DNA from: Bradyrhizobium sp. AUGA SZCCT0158
Lineage (GTDB): Bacteria; Pseudomonadota; Alphaproteobacteria; Rhizobiales; Xanthobacteraceae
Assembly: GCF_018130065.1 (NCBI RefSeq)
Contig: NZ_JAFCME010000002.1
Span: 124,001-188,000, forward strand
Direction of reading: 5' to 3'
Length of the DNA stretch: 64,000 nucleotides
Shown: positions 7,475-15,462 of the stretch, in pieces
How positions within the stretch are numbered: the first letter of the stretch is position 1
Layout of the letters: each line of letters starts with the position of its first letter
Translations under genes and position numbers: made by a program
Notes under the pieces: model-generated
The model's database searches: none
Told to the model about the DNA's origin: nothing
The model's input: only the letters and a program-made list of their open reading frames with translations

Positions 7475-8794
7475 ATGTGGCAGAATCTTTCCCTTCGCAT
7501 GCGGCTGATTCTTCCGCTCGGCACCATGTTCGTGGCCGCGCTGCTGCTCGGGGCCGTCTCGCTGCAGCTTTTCGCGCGGACCCAACTTAAGGATGAAAGC
7601 GAGCCGGCATCGCGATCGGCCAAGGTGGTTGCCGAGGCGCTCAACAGCGCGCTGCTGACGTCCGCCAACCCGCAGCAAACGCTCGACGCATTTGTGCAGG
7701 CGATGGGCTCATCCGAAGCCATCCGCTTCCGCCGTACCGGCACAGAGACGACCACGCCTTCGCCGGCGGAGACACACACTCCCCTTGGACGCGTGCCGCA
7801 CTGGTTCGTCCATCTTCTCGGCCTGCCGGAGATTGGCGCCTCGTTTCCGGTGAGGATCGATGGAACGCAGGTCGGCGACATCCTGTCTTCACCCGATCTT
7901 TCAGCCGACATCTACGAGAAATGGGTCGGCTTTCTCGCCCTCGTTTCATCCGTCATCGCCCTGATGCTCGTGACCGGCATTATCGCCTATTTGACCGCAG
8001 GCACCGTGGTCGACGCACTGCGGAATCTGGGCGAAGGCCTGACCCGGATGCGGACGGGGGACTACCAGCACCTGATCGCGGCGAAGGGTCCGCCGGAGAT
8101 ACGCAAGAGTTCCGAATTGGCCAATGAACTCGCACGCACGCTGAACCAACTGAGCCAGGACAATCGCAGCCTGCTGCGCAAGGTCGTGTCGCTGCAGGAC
8201 GACGAGCGCCGCGACATCGCGCGCGACCTTCATGACGAACTCGGGCCATTGTTGTTCGGGATCCGGGCCAACGCGGTGGCGCTACAGGATGGCGCGGCAC
8301 AGCGCAGGAAACTCGGCGCTTCGGTCGAGGCGATGCTTAAATCGGTCGAGGCCCTGCAACTGGCGAACCGCCGTATCCTCGACCGGTTGCGGCCGCTTCA
8401 TATCCAGGAGCTCGGGCTCGAGAAGAGTGTCCAGACCCTGCTGCAGTATGCGCGATCGCAGGCGCCCGGCCTCAAGCTGAATGTGCGGATCGATCCCCGT
8501 CTGAACGACGTCGATGGGCTGCTTTCCCAAACCATCTACCGGGTTATCCAGGAGGGCGTGACCAATGTCCTCAGGCACGCCAATGCCAGCGCGACAAGCG
8601 TCGAGGCGACGATCGAAGGAAACCAGGTATTGGTGGAAATTTCCGACGATGGTGTTGGATTTACACCGGACCAGCCCTTTGGCCGCGGATTGACGGGAAT
8701 GCACGAGCGTGTCCGGGCCCTGAGCGGGACATTCGAATTCAAGCGGCAGAACAGTCGGACCTACGTCCGGTGCCGTTTGCCGGCTGGCGTGTGA
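7475..8794 (+). CDS. sensor histidine kinase, NarX/UhpB class
   Basis: The product has about 439 residues. Domains in order: membrane segment near residues 10-35, a periplasmic sensor of about 110 residues, a second membrane segment (WVGFLALVSSVIALMLVTGI), HAMP-like linker, HisKA_3 dimerisation domain with the phospho-histidine in RDIARDLHDELG (about His253), and a HATPase with the N-box region and EISDDGVGF. In-frame ATGs also exist at 7433 and 7454; I use 7475 because it starts just before the hydrophobic helix and leaves room for divergent promoters. It pairs with the response regulator next to it. The signal is unknown. Confidence 0.9.
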   Translation: MWQNLSLRMRLILPLGTMFVAALLLGAVSLQLFARTQLKDESEPASRSAKVVAEALNSALLTSANPQQTLDAFVQAMGSSEAIRFRRTGTETTTPSPAETHTPLGRVPHWFVHLLGLPEIGASFPVRIDGTQVGDILSSPDLSADIYEKWVGFLALVSSVIALMLVTGIIAYLTAGTVVDALRNLGEGLTRMRTGDYQHLIAAKGPPEIRKSSELANELARTLNQLSQDNRSLLRKVVSLQDDERRDIARDLHDELGPLLFGIRANAVALQDGAAQRRKLGASVEAMLKSVEALQLANRRILDRLRPLHIQELGLEKSVQTLLQYARSQAPGLKLNVRIDPRLNDVDGLLSQTIYRVIQEGVTNVLRHANASATSVEATIEGNQVLVEISDDGVGFTPDQPFGRGLTGMHERVRALSGTFEFKRQNSRTYVRCRLPAGV

Positions 8795-8888
8795 GGCGCA
8801 CCGCTGGGCCAGGGATGCAGCGAAGGATGCAGCGGAGGATGCAGCGCGAAAGAACATCAGGCTGAAAGGTGAAGTAGCGACCGCGTCG

Positions 8889-9338
8889 TCACCATGCGCG
8901 ATCCCGCGCGCCAGCGCCATCCCGCGCCGTTGCCGGCGCGAACGGAGCGCAGCGGGTTTGCAGAATCTTCCCGGAAGCGTCAAACGTGAACACAATGCGA
9001 ACGGGCTTGCCTTCGGAGTTCAGGTAATCGAGCATGACCCCGTCAGCAGCAGGCGTAATTTCTTCCAGTCCAAAGGCATTGGGCGAGAACGCCTGGAGCC
9101 GGGGCCGCCAATACGATTCCAGCGCAGCCCGGCCCGCATAAATGTTTGCGCCGTCGCAGTCACATTCGAGGCTTGCCTCGGACGCGTACAGGTCGAGCAG
9201 CGGGCCAAGCTCCTGTCGCCGGCAGGCATCGAGCCAATCGACGACAACAGCCACCTGATCGATATCGTTCGCGATATCCTTGGCGGTATCCTTGGCAGTA
9301 TCCTTGGCAATATCTTTGGGCAGGTTCGACATGTCCAT
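8889..9338 (-). CDS. SnoaL/NTF2-like fold protein with repeat-encoded N terminus
   Basis: The product has about 149 residues. The core resembles a SnoaL-like domain: WLDACRRQELGPLLDLYASEASLEC, then YAGRAALESYWRPRLQAF, then a beta-rich end with YLNSEGKPVRIVFTFDASGKI. Such domains are small-molecule-binding or isomerase folds. The first 30 residues are a Lys-Asp-x-Ala repeat encoded by a 12-bp tandem DNA repeat. The start could be GTG 9347, ATG 9338 or ATG 9332; none has a strong ribosome binding site. The C terminus is Ala/Arg-rich and looks unstructured. The ligand is unknown. Confidence 0.7.
   Translation of the reverse strand: MDMSNLPKDIAKDTAKDTAKDIANDIDQVAVVVDWLDACRRQELGPLLDLYASEASLECDCDGANIYAGRAALESYWRPRLQAFSPNAFGLEEITPAADGVMLDYLNSEGKPVRIVFTFDASGKILQTRCAPFAPATARDGAGARDRAW
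9263..9322. repeat. 12-bp tandem repeat inside coding sequence
   Basis: The units TATCCTTGGCGG, TATCCTTGGCAG, TATCCTTGGCAA and TATCTTTGGGCA follow without gaps at 9275-9322, preceded by a degenerate unit at 9263-9274. Because 12 is a multiple of three, copy number changes keep the frame. Confidence 0.85.
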
Positions 9339-9654
9339 TGGCTGCACTGACCGGTTAGCCGCAATTCAGTTTGGAACCAAAAACAAATTGGGTCCACGGA
9401 AGTTCCAGGCACGAGGGTGGTCAATCGTGCGTCACCCCGACACTCGGCGCGCTGCGTTTTCCGCGCGGGGCCGCGGCAGATGCCCGATCAGCTGATTCAG
9501 ACAACCGTGCTTTTGAGCCAGCAATCTCTGGTAGCGACAATCCGTGCAAACGGTGAGCCCGCGGATGCAAGCTTGGCAGCGCGTTTGCACCGCCACTATC
9601 CTTGCAGCTCCGTCGCCTGCATACGTCCCGCGTCCGCATACGCTACAATGCCGA
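9339..9654. other. intergenic region, no gene seen
   Basis: I find no supported gene here. Short frames on both strands lack ribosome binding sites and recognisable sequence. The stretch leads into the sigma-70-like promoter of the ABC importer. Confidence 0.5.
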
Positions 9655-9684
9655 TTGACTAGCCTCCGACGCCGCGCCCATAAT
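9655..9684 (+). promoter_or_regulatory. sigma-70-type promoter of the sugar ABC operon
   Basis: A TTGACT -35 box at 9655-9660 and a CATAAT -10 box at 9679-9684 are separated by 18 bp. Transcription would begin near 9691, about 70 bases before the TTG start of the first permease gene. Confidence 0.6.
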
Positions 9685-9760
9685 CCCGGTGCAAGGGGCT
9701 TTATGCACGTAGCGACCACAAGAGTCGTGACCAATCAGTGCAAAGGCGGGGGTAACAGGC

Positions 9761-10654
9761 TTGTCGGCATCGCGGCGTCCAATGTTCGGCGAGCAACAGC
9801 GGTTCATGCTGTTTCTCATTGCGCCGGCGGCACTTCTGATGCTGCTGTTTCAGGTGCTGCCGATCGTGATCGGCGCCAATGCCAGCTTTCGCGACTGGGC
9901 GCTCTATAACCCGAAGAAGATCTGGGTCGGCTTCAGCCACTATTACGCGGTGCTGTCGGATCCGGCGTTTCTCTACACGGTGCTGCCCAACACCTTCCTG
10001 TTCATGATCCTCAGCGTGGCCGGGGCGCTGGTGGCGGGACTGGCGCTGGCGCTGCTGCTCAACCGTCCGTTTCGCGGGCAAAAGCTGGTGCAGACCATCC
10101 TGCTGGTGCCGCTGATGGTGGCGCCGGTCGTGGCCGCGATCATGATCCGCTGGATGTTCAACGACCAGTTCGGCATCGTCAACACGGTGCTGGAGGCGAT
10201 CGGGCTGGAAGGCCAGCCCTGGCTGGTGCAGCGCTGGAGCGCCTTCGGCATCATCCTGCTCACCGACATCTGGCTGTGGACGCCGTGGTTCACGCTGCTG
10301 CTGCTTGCCGGATTGCAGAGCCTGCCGAAAGAGCCGTTCGAGGCCGCCGCGATCGACGGCACCACGACCTGGCGCGTGTTCAGGTTCCTGACGCTGCCGA
10401 TGCTGCGCCCTGTCATCGTGGTGTGCGTGGTGATCCGCGCCATTGATGCCTTCCGCACCTTCGACATCGTGTGGACGCTGACCGGCGGCGGGCCGGGCCG
10501 CTCGACCGAGCTGTTCAGCCTCTATGCCTATGTGCACGCGTTCCTGAACCTCGATCTCGGCCGCGGCTCGGCGGCGGCGATCATTGGCGGGCTCATCATC
10601 CTCGTGATCGGCGTGGTGCTCTACCGCCTCGTCGACCGCATCGCAAAGGCATGA
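9761..10654 (+). CDS. carbohydrate ABC transporter permease (MalF/UgpA type)
   Basis: The product has 297 residues with about six membrane helices, beginning with FMLFLIAPAALLMLLFQVLPI. The cytoplasmic EAA loop (LPKEPFEAAAIDGTTTWRVFRFLTLPML) that contacts the ATPase is clear. The start is TTG 9761 with GCGGGGG eight bases upstream; an ATG at 9782 is possible. It is the first gene of an importer operon with a second permease 16 bp downstream, a binding protein and an ATPase. Together these would import a sugar, polyol or glycerol-phosphate; the substrate is not defined by sequence. Confidence 0.9.
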   Translation: MSASRRPMFGEQQRFMLFLIAPAALLMLLFQVLPIVIGANASFRDWALYNPKKIWVGFSHYYAVLSDPAFLYTVLPNTFLFMILSVAGALVAGLALALLLNRPFRGQKLVQTILLVPLMVAPVVAAIMIRWMFNDQFGIVNTVLEAIGLEGQPWLVQRWSAFGIILLTDIWLWTPWFTLLLLAGLQSLPKEPFEAAAIDGTTTWRVFRFLTLPMLRPVIVVCVVIRAIDAFRTFDIVWTLTGGGPGRSTELFSLYAYVHAFLNLDLGRGSAAAIIGGLIILVIGVVLYRLVDRIAKA

Positions 10655-10670
10655 GCCAAGGAAATATCCC

Positions 10671-11507
10671 ATGCCGATCGTAACCCGCCCCGATTTCCTG
10701 CCGGGATTGCCGAAATGGAGCCGCAAGACGCTGTTCGCGCTGGCGCTGTTCGGCATCTGCTTTGCGTTCGCGTTTCCGGTGCTGTGGCTGATCCTGACCT
10801 CGCTGCGGCCGGAATCCGGCGTCTATTACGTCCATCGCGGCACCGAATTCACGCTGGCCAGCTTCGCCGAGGTGCTGACCGACGACCGCATCGTGTCGGC
10901 CTTCCTCAACAGCGCGCTGATCTCGACGCTGGCGACCATCTTCTCGCTGCTGGTCACCGTCTCCAGCGGCTACATGCTGTCGCGCTTCACCGGACCGGCG
11001 TCGCGGATCTGGTTCGGCACCATCTACGTGTTCCGCTGCATCCCCTATATCTCCTGGGTGCTGCCGCTGTACTTCGTGACCCAGAGCTGGGGCCTCTACG
11101 ACACCTATACCGGCCTGCTGCTGCCGCATGTCGCGGTGCATATCTGCTTCTTCTCGTGGCTGATGAAGGGGTTTTTCGACGGCATCGATCCCAGCATGGA
11201 ATACGCGGCGATGATCGACGGCTGCACGCGGTGGGGCGCCTTCATCCGCGTCGCCATACCGTCGGCGCTGCCGGCGATCTCGGCGCTGGCGGTGCTGTGC
11301 TGGCTGTTCACCTGGAACGAATTCCTGTTCGCGCTGATCCTGACCGGAAACCGCGTGCCGATGATCACGGTTGTCATGGCGCAGTTCGTCACCGAGATGG
11401 GGCTGCGCTGGAATTTGATGGCGGCGACCGCCGTGATGGCGCTGGTGCCGGCGTTCCTGGTGGCGCTGTTCGGGCAGAAATATGTGATCCGGGGACTGCG
11501 TATCTAA
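10671..11507 (+). CDS. carbohydrate ABC transporter permease (MalG/UgpE type)
   Basis: The product has 278 residues with an N-terminal membrane helix after a Trp/Arg-containing start and five further helices. The EAA loop is ISWLMKGFFDGIDPSMEYAAMIDGCTRWGAF in outline (visible as FFDGIDPSMEYAAMIDG). It forms a heterodimeric pore with the preceding permease. An AAGGAAAT ribosome binding site precedes ATG 10671. Confidence 0.9.
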   Translation: MPIVTRPDFLPGLPKWSRKTLFALALFGICFAFAFPVLWLILTSLRPESGVYYVHRGTEFTLASFAEVLTDDRIVSAFLNSALISTLATIFSLLVTVSSGYMLSRFTGPASRIWFGTIYVFRCIPYISWVLPLYFVTQSWGLYDTYTGLLLPHVAVHICFFSWLMKGFFDGIDPSMEYAAMIDGCTRWGAFIRVAIPSALPAISALAVLCWLFTWNEFLFALILTGNRVPMITVVMAQFVTEMGLRWNLMAATAVMALVPAFLVALFGQKYVIRGLRI

Positions 11508-11566
11508 CAACGACGGGGACGCTTAATACGACGAGGAAACAACACCAAAAACGAGGGAGGGAAGCG

Positions 11567-12853
11567 ATGAAGCAACTGACCAAACTGGCTGTCGCAACGA
11601 CGGTGGCCCTGTGGGCCGCCGCGGGAAGCGCGAGCGCCCAGGTGACCGAACTGCGGATCGGCTACCAGCCGAGCCCGATCCAGGACAATTCGATTGCGAT
11701 GTTCGAGGCCTGGGGCGCCAAGAACGGCGTCAAGATCGTCAAGGTGCCGAACTCCTACGGCGTCTATGTCGAGAAGATGACGGCGTCGCTGACGTCGAAC
11801 TCCGATCAGTACGACGTGATCTGGCACAATGACGATTGGGGCCAGACCTGGGCGCATCTGCTCGAGCCGATGGATGACGTCGAAGCCAACAAATTTGCCT
11901 CCAAGTGGAGCATGTCACCGATCGTGTTCGGCAACGACAAGGGCCAGAACACCGTCGTGCCGATGGGCCAGACCTTCAGCGTGTTCTTCTACCGATCCGA
12001 CCTCGTCAAACCCGAGGAAGTGCCGAAGACGCTGGATGAACTCGTCACCGTGAGCAAGAAGCTGCAGGCTGACGGCAAGGTGAAGTTCGGCTATGTCGCC
12101 GGCGCGTCGATGAACAACTCCTGGTTCACCTGGTTCTGGTCGATGTGGGGCAACAATTGCGACGTGCTGCTGCCGCCCTATGAGCGCGACAACAAGAAGC
12201 TCGCCGCGAACGGCTGGAAATCGGGCATGACCGAGCCCTGCATGCAGAAGAACGTCGAATATTGGTGGGATGCGATCAACACCCACAAGATCGTGCCGCG
12301 CGGCATGCCGGCCTATGACCGCAACGAAGCCAACGCCGTGTTCATGGCCGGCGACGCCGCGTTCACGGTGGCGGATTCGCTGTGGTGGGGCACGTTCAAC
12401 GATCCCGCCAAGTCGAAGATATCAGGCAAGGTGGCTGCGACGCGTTTCCCGCTCGGTCCCGACCGCGCCAAGCCGTTCGCCTGGGACGACATCTGGGGCT
12501 GGGCGATCCCGAAGTCAATCTCGCCGGAGCGTAAGAAGAAGGCCAAGGAAATGCTCAACGCGATGATGCTGGACAAGGAAGGCCAGAAGAAGCTGTTCAA
12601 GGCGACCGGCGCGCCGCCGCCCAACACCGAGTTCTGGGCGGAAATCGCGGCGGAAGACGCCTTCATGAAGCTCTTGAAGGAATCGGTGCTGGATTCGCCG
12701 GACAAGGTGCGCGGCGCCTATTACTTCCCGCAATGGCCCGCCGTGCACAAGGCGTTCAACGACACCGTCACCAAGGCCGTCACCGGCAAGCGCGAGGATA
12801 TCGCAAAGGTGCTGGCCGACGGCGCGCCGCTGGTCAGCAAGGCGGCGCAATAA
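11567..12853 (+). CDS. extracellular solute-binding protein of the sugar ABC importer
   Basis: The product has 428 residues with a signal peptide of about 25 residues (ending GSASAQ). The mature protein has the family-1 binding-protein pattern: YDVIWHNDDWGQTW, then repeated aromatic patches (NNSWFTWFWSMWGNN) that usually stack on sugar rings, and ANAVFMAGDAAF. The frame is open far upstream, but GAGGGAGGGAAGCG before ATG 11567 and the signal peptide define the start. The periplasmic protein delivers substrate to the permease pair. The strong ribosome binding site and a following hairpin would favour its excess over the ATPase. Confidence 0.92.
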   Translation: MKQLTKLAVATTVALWAAAGSASAQVTELRIGYQPSPIQDNSIAMFEAWGAKNGVKIVKVPNSYGVYVEKMTASLTSNSDQYDVIWHNDDWGQTWAHLLEPMDDVEANKFASKWSMSPIVFGNDKGQNTVVPMGQTFSVFFYRSDLVKPEEVPKTLDELVTVSKKLQADGKVKFGYVAGASMNNSWFTWFWSMWGNNCDVLLPPYERDNKKLAANGWKSGMTEPCMQKNVEYWWDAINTHKIVPRGMPAYDRNEANAVFMAGDAAFTVADSLWWGTFNDPAKSKISGKVAATRFPLGPDRAKPFAWDDIWGWAIPKSISPERKKKAKEMLNAMMLDKEGQKKLFKATGAPPPNTEFWAEIAAEDAFMKLLKESVLDSPDKVRGAYYFPQWPAVHKAFNDTVTKAVTGKREDIAKVLADGAPLVSKAAQ

Positions 12854-12865
12854 GTCGAAAGCAAT

Positions 12866-12899
12866 ATCCCGCCGCGGGAAATCGCGGCGGGATTATTTT
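12866..12899 (+). terminator. hairpin between binding-protein and ATPase genes
   Basis: An 11-bp stem, ATCCCGCCGCG (12866-12876) with CGCGGCGGGAT (12883-12893), has a 6-base loop and is followed by TATTTT. It lies inside the presumed ABC operon and could end most transcripts or protect the upstream part. Confidence 0.75.
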
Positions 12900-12918
12900 G
12901 GGTCAACAGGTCTTTTCC

Positions 12919-12971
12919 TTGACGCGTTTTCTTCACGCGAACCGGTATCCACTTCGCTCGAAAACGCTCTA
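12919..12971. repeat. dispersed repeat with ACCGGTATCCAC core
   Basis: The sequence runs TTGACGCGTTTTCTTCACGC, then GAACCGGTATCCACTTCGC, then TCGAAAACGCTC. It is a degenerate inverted repeat of GCGTTTTC and GAAAACGC around the core. This form recurs across Bradyrhizobium genomes as I remember them, and the core is related to 1658-1706 here. It sits just upstream of the ATPase gene. Confidence 0.65.
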
Positions 12972-12990
12972 GTACGGTAACGGCGGGTAA

Positions 12991-14091
12991 ATGGCAGCGA
13001 TTTCACTCAGCAAGCTCAACAAGCATTATGGCTCGCTGTTCCACGCCGTAAAGGACGTCGATCTCGAGATCGCCGACAAGGAATTCGTGGCGCTGGTCGG
13101 CCCGTCCGGCTGCGGCAAGTCGACGACGCTGCGCATGATCGCAGGGCTGGAGGACATCAGTAGCGGCGACATCCGCATCGGCAACCGGGTCGTCAACGAC
13201 CTGCCGCCGCGCGACCGCGACATCGCGATGGTGTTCCAGAACTACGCGCTCTATCAGCACATGAGCGTCTACGACAATCTCGCCTTCGGCCTGCGCAACA
13301 AGAAGACGTCCGAAGCCGAGATCAAGGCTGCGATCGACCGCGCCGCGGGCATGCTCGGGCTGCACGAATTGCTGGCGCGCAAGCCGAAGCAATTGTCCGG
13401 CGGACAGCAGCAGCGCGTCGCGCTCGGCCGCTGCATCGTGCGCAATCCGGAAGTGTTTTTGTTCGACGAGCCGCTGTCGAACCTCGACGCAAAACTGCGC
13501 GCGCAGATGCGGATCGAGATCAAGCGCCTGCATGCCGCCATTCCGACCACGTCTGTGTTCGTGACCCACGACCAGGTCGAGGCCATGACGCTGGGCGACC
13601 GGGTCGTGATCATGCGCGACGGCCGGGTGCAGCAGGTCGGCACGCCGCTGCAGGTCTACGGCAAGCCCGCCAACAAATTCGTCGCCGGCTTCATCGGCGC
13701 GCCCGCGATGAACTTTGTCAGCGTCACCGTGCGCAGCGATGGCGGCGCGACGACGGTCGAGGCTGATGGCCTCAAGCTGACGGTCGGCGGCGCCGATGCG
13801 CGCGCGCTCGCGGCTTACAACGGCAAGCCCGTGATCATGGGCGCGCGGCCCGAACATCTCGCGCTCGGCGAAGGTGCGCCGGGCGCCAGCTTTGACGCCC
13901 ACGTCGAAGTCGTCGAGCAGCTCGGCTCCGAGATCCTGCTCGAAACGCGTGTGGGGAGCCACGGCATCACGGTGGCCCGGGTGCCGGCAGAAACGGTGAT
14001 CGCGCGCGGCGATCAGGTCCGTGTCTCGGCCCAGCCCGGCCGGCTGCACTTCTTCGATCCGGAAACGGAATTGCCGATTACGACTTCGTAG
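12991..14091 (+). CDS. sugar ABC transporter ATPase (MalK/UgpC type)
   Basis: The product has 366 residues. Walker A GPSGCGKST, Q-loop, signature LSGGQQQR, Walker B VFLFDEP, D-loop SNLD and H-loop TH are all present, followed by a C-terminal TOBE regulatory domain (from about residue 240) with GARPEHL. It energises the importer encoded just upstream. The TAG stop (14089-14091) is contributed by a palindromic repeat that begins at 14088, so the repeat may have been inserted at or has replaced the original gene end. Confidence 0.93.
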   Translation: MAAISLSKLNKHYGSLFHAVKDVDLEIADKEFVALVGPSGCGKSTTLRMIAGLEDISSGDIRIGNRVVNDLPPRDRDIAMVFQNYALYQHMSVYDNLAFGLRNKKTSEAEIKAAIDRAAGMLGLHELLARKPKQLSGGQQQRVALGRCIVRNPEVFLFDEPLSNLDAKLRAQMRIEIKRLHAAIPTTSVFVTHDQVEAMTLGDRVVIMRDGRVQQVGTPLQVYGKPANKFVAGFIGAPAMNFVSVTVRSDGGATTVEADGLKLTVGGADARALAAYNGKPVIMGARPEHLALGEGAPGASFDAHVEVVEQLGSEILLETRVGSHGITVARVPAETVIARGDQVRVSAQPGRLHFFDPETELPITTS

Positions 14092-14169
14092 GGTGGGTTA
14101 GGCGAAGCCGTAACCCACCGTGATGCCAAGAACGAAGATGGTGGGTTACGCTTCGCTAACCCACCCTAC
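14088..14169. repeat. palindromic repeat (GTAGGGTGGGTTA type)
   Basis: The left end GTAGGGTGGGTTAGGCGAAG and the right end CTTCGCTAACCCACCCTAC form a long inverted repeat with an inner CGTAACCCACC/GGTGGGTTACG pair. Fragments recur at 16751-16845 and a variant family member at 43214-43305. It separates convergent genes and may also act as a terminator. Confidence 0.85.
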
Positions 14170-14174
14170 AAAGC

Positions 14175-15359
14175 TCACCGCTTCACCGCACCGGTCGGGC
14201 TGGCAAACCCTTCCATGGTCCGGATGCGCTTTTCCAGCCACCAGCCATATTCGGGCGCCCAGTCCTCGAATCGGCGGTTGATGCCGAGATCATGCGCCCA
14301 GTGATGGGCGATGTTGGGATTGTACTGCGATTGCCGCCCGACCGCGATCAGGTCGGCCTGGCCCTTTTCCAGCACCGCTTCGGCCTGCTCGGCTTCAAGG
14401 ATGATGCCGACCGCCATGGTGGCGATATCGACTTCCTTGCGGACACGCTCGGCATAGGGCACCTGGAAACCGAGGCCGCGCGGCACTTGGGCGGCCGTCG
14501 CCGAGCCGGAAATGCCGCCGGAGGAACAGTCGACCACGTCGACGCCGCGCGCTTTCAACTCGTGCGCCAGCGCCACCGTGTCATCCATGTTCCAGCCGTT
14601 CTGCGCGCCGTCGACCGAGGACACGCGCACGAACAGCGGCATCGTATCAGGCATTTCGCGCCGCACCGCCTCGACGATGTCGAGCGGCAGCCGCATGCGC
14701 CCCTGGCGGTCGCCGCCATACTCGTCGTTGCGGGTATTTGATATCGGCGACAGGAACGAGGCCAGCAGATAGCCATGCGCCATATGAACCTCGATCACGT
14801 CGAAGCCGGCCTTGACCGCGTTCTTCGCCGCGTGCGCCCAGGTCTTCACCATGGCGCGACAGTCTTCGGTCGTGAGCTGGCGCGGCGTCAGCCATCCCGG
14901 CGCCACCGGCTCGCTGGTCGGGCCGACCGGCTGCCACAGCTTGGCGCCCGCCTTGATCTCATCTTGTGTGAGCGGCCCCATGCCATTCATCGCCTTTTGC
15001 GAGGACGATTTGCGGCCGCCATGCGCGAGCTGAAGGCCGATCGCGGTGTTCTCGCGTTTCATGAAAGCGATCAGCGGCTTGAAGCTTTCGACCTGGGCGT
15101 CGTTCCAGATGCCGAGATCGAACTCGTTGATCAGGCCGATTTCCTCGACGCCGGTGGCCTCGACAAAGACAAGACCAAAACCGCCGAGCGCGTATCGACC
15201 GAGATGTACCTGATGAAACATGCCGCAGGTCGCCCCGGGATCGGCGCGGTAATGCACCATCGGCGGCACCACCAGGCGGTTCTTCAGCGTCAGATCGCGG
15301 ATCTTGAAGGGCTGGAATAGCAGGGGGCGTGCGGGATCGGCGGAGGGCGCGTCGGACAT
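14175..15359 (-). CDS. NADH:flavin oxidoreductase, Old Yellow Enzyme family
   Basis: The product has 394 residues. The FMN TIM barrel opens with LLFQPFKIRDLTLKNRLVVPPM; LQLAHGGRKSS is the active-site His-Gly-Gly-Arg segment; HMAHGYLLASFLSPISNTRNDEYGG in outline (visible as HGYLLASFLSP and NTRNDEYGG) binds substrate and FMN, and AVGII and GRQ close the phosphate site. The sequence is YqjM-like (thermophilic-like class), reducing activated C=C bonds. A longer open frame reaches 15485, but the upstream residues look non-native, so I use ATG 15359. It follows threonine ammonia-lyase on the same strand. The natural substrate is unknown. Confidence 0.9.
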   Translation of the reverse strand: MSDAPSADPARPLLFQPFKIRDLTLKNRLVVPPMVHYRADPGATCGMFHQVHLGRYALGGFGLVFVEATGVEEIGLINEFDLGIWNDAQVESFKPLIAFMKRENTAIGLQLAHGGRKSSSQKAMNGMGPLTQDEIKAGAKLWQPVGPTSEPVAPGWLTPRQLTTEDCRAMVKTWAHAAKNAVKAGFDVIEVHMAHGYLLASFLSPISNTRNDEYGGDRQGRMRLPLDIVEAVRREMPDTMPLFVRVSSVDGAQNGWNMDDTVALAHELKARGVDVVDCSSGGISGSATAAQVPRGLGFQVPYAERVRKEVDIATMAVGIILEAEQAEAVLEKGQADLIAVGRQSQYNPNIAHHWAHDLGINRRFEDWAPEYGWWLEKRIRTMEGFASPTGAVKR

Positions 15360-15462
15360 CGGTGGCCTGTGGCGTGAACTGCGGGTAGCGAATGATCCAT
15401 CATTTGAAATCCACGGTCCAGCCAGCCCTTGCATGTCATGCATGCAGCAACGCTTCGGCCCC

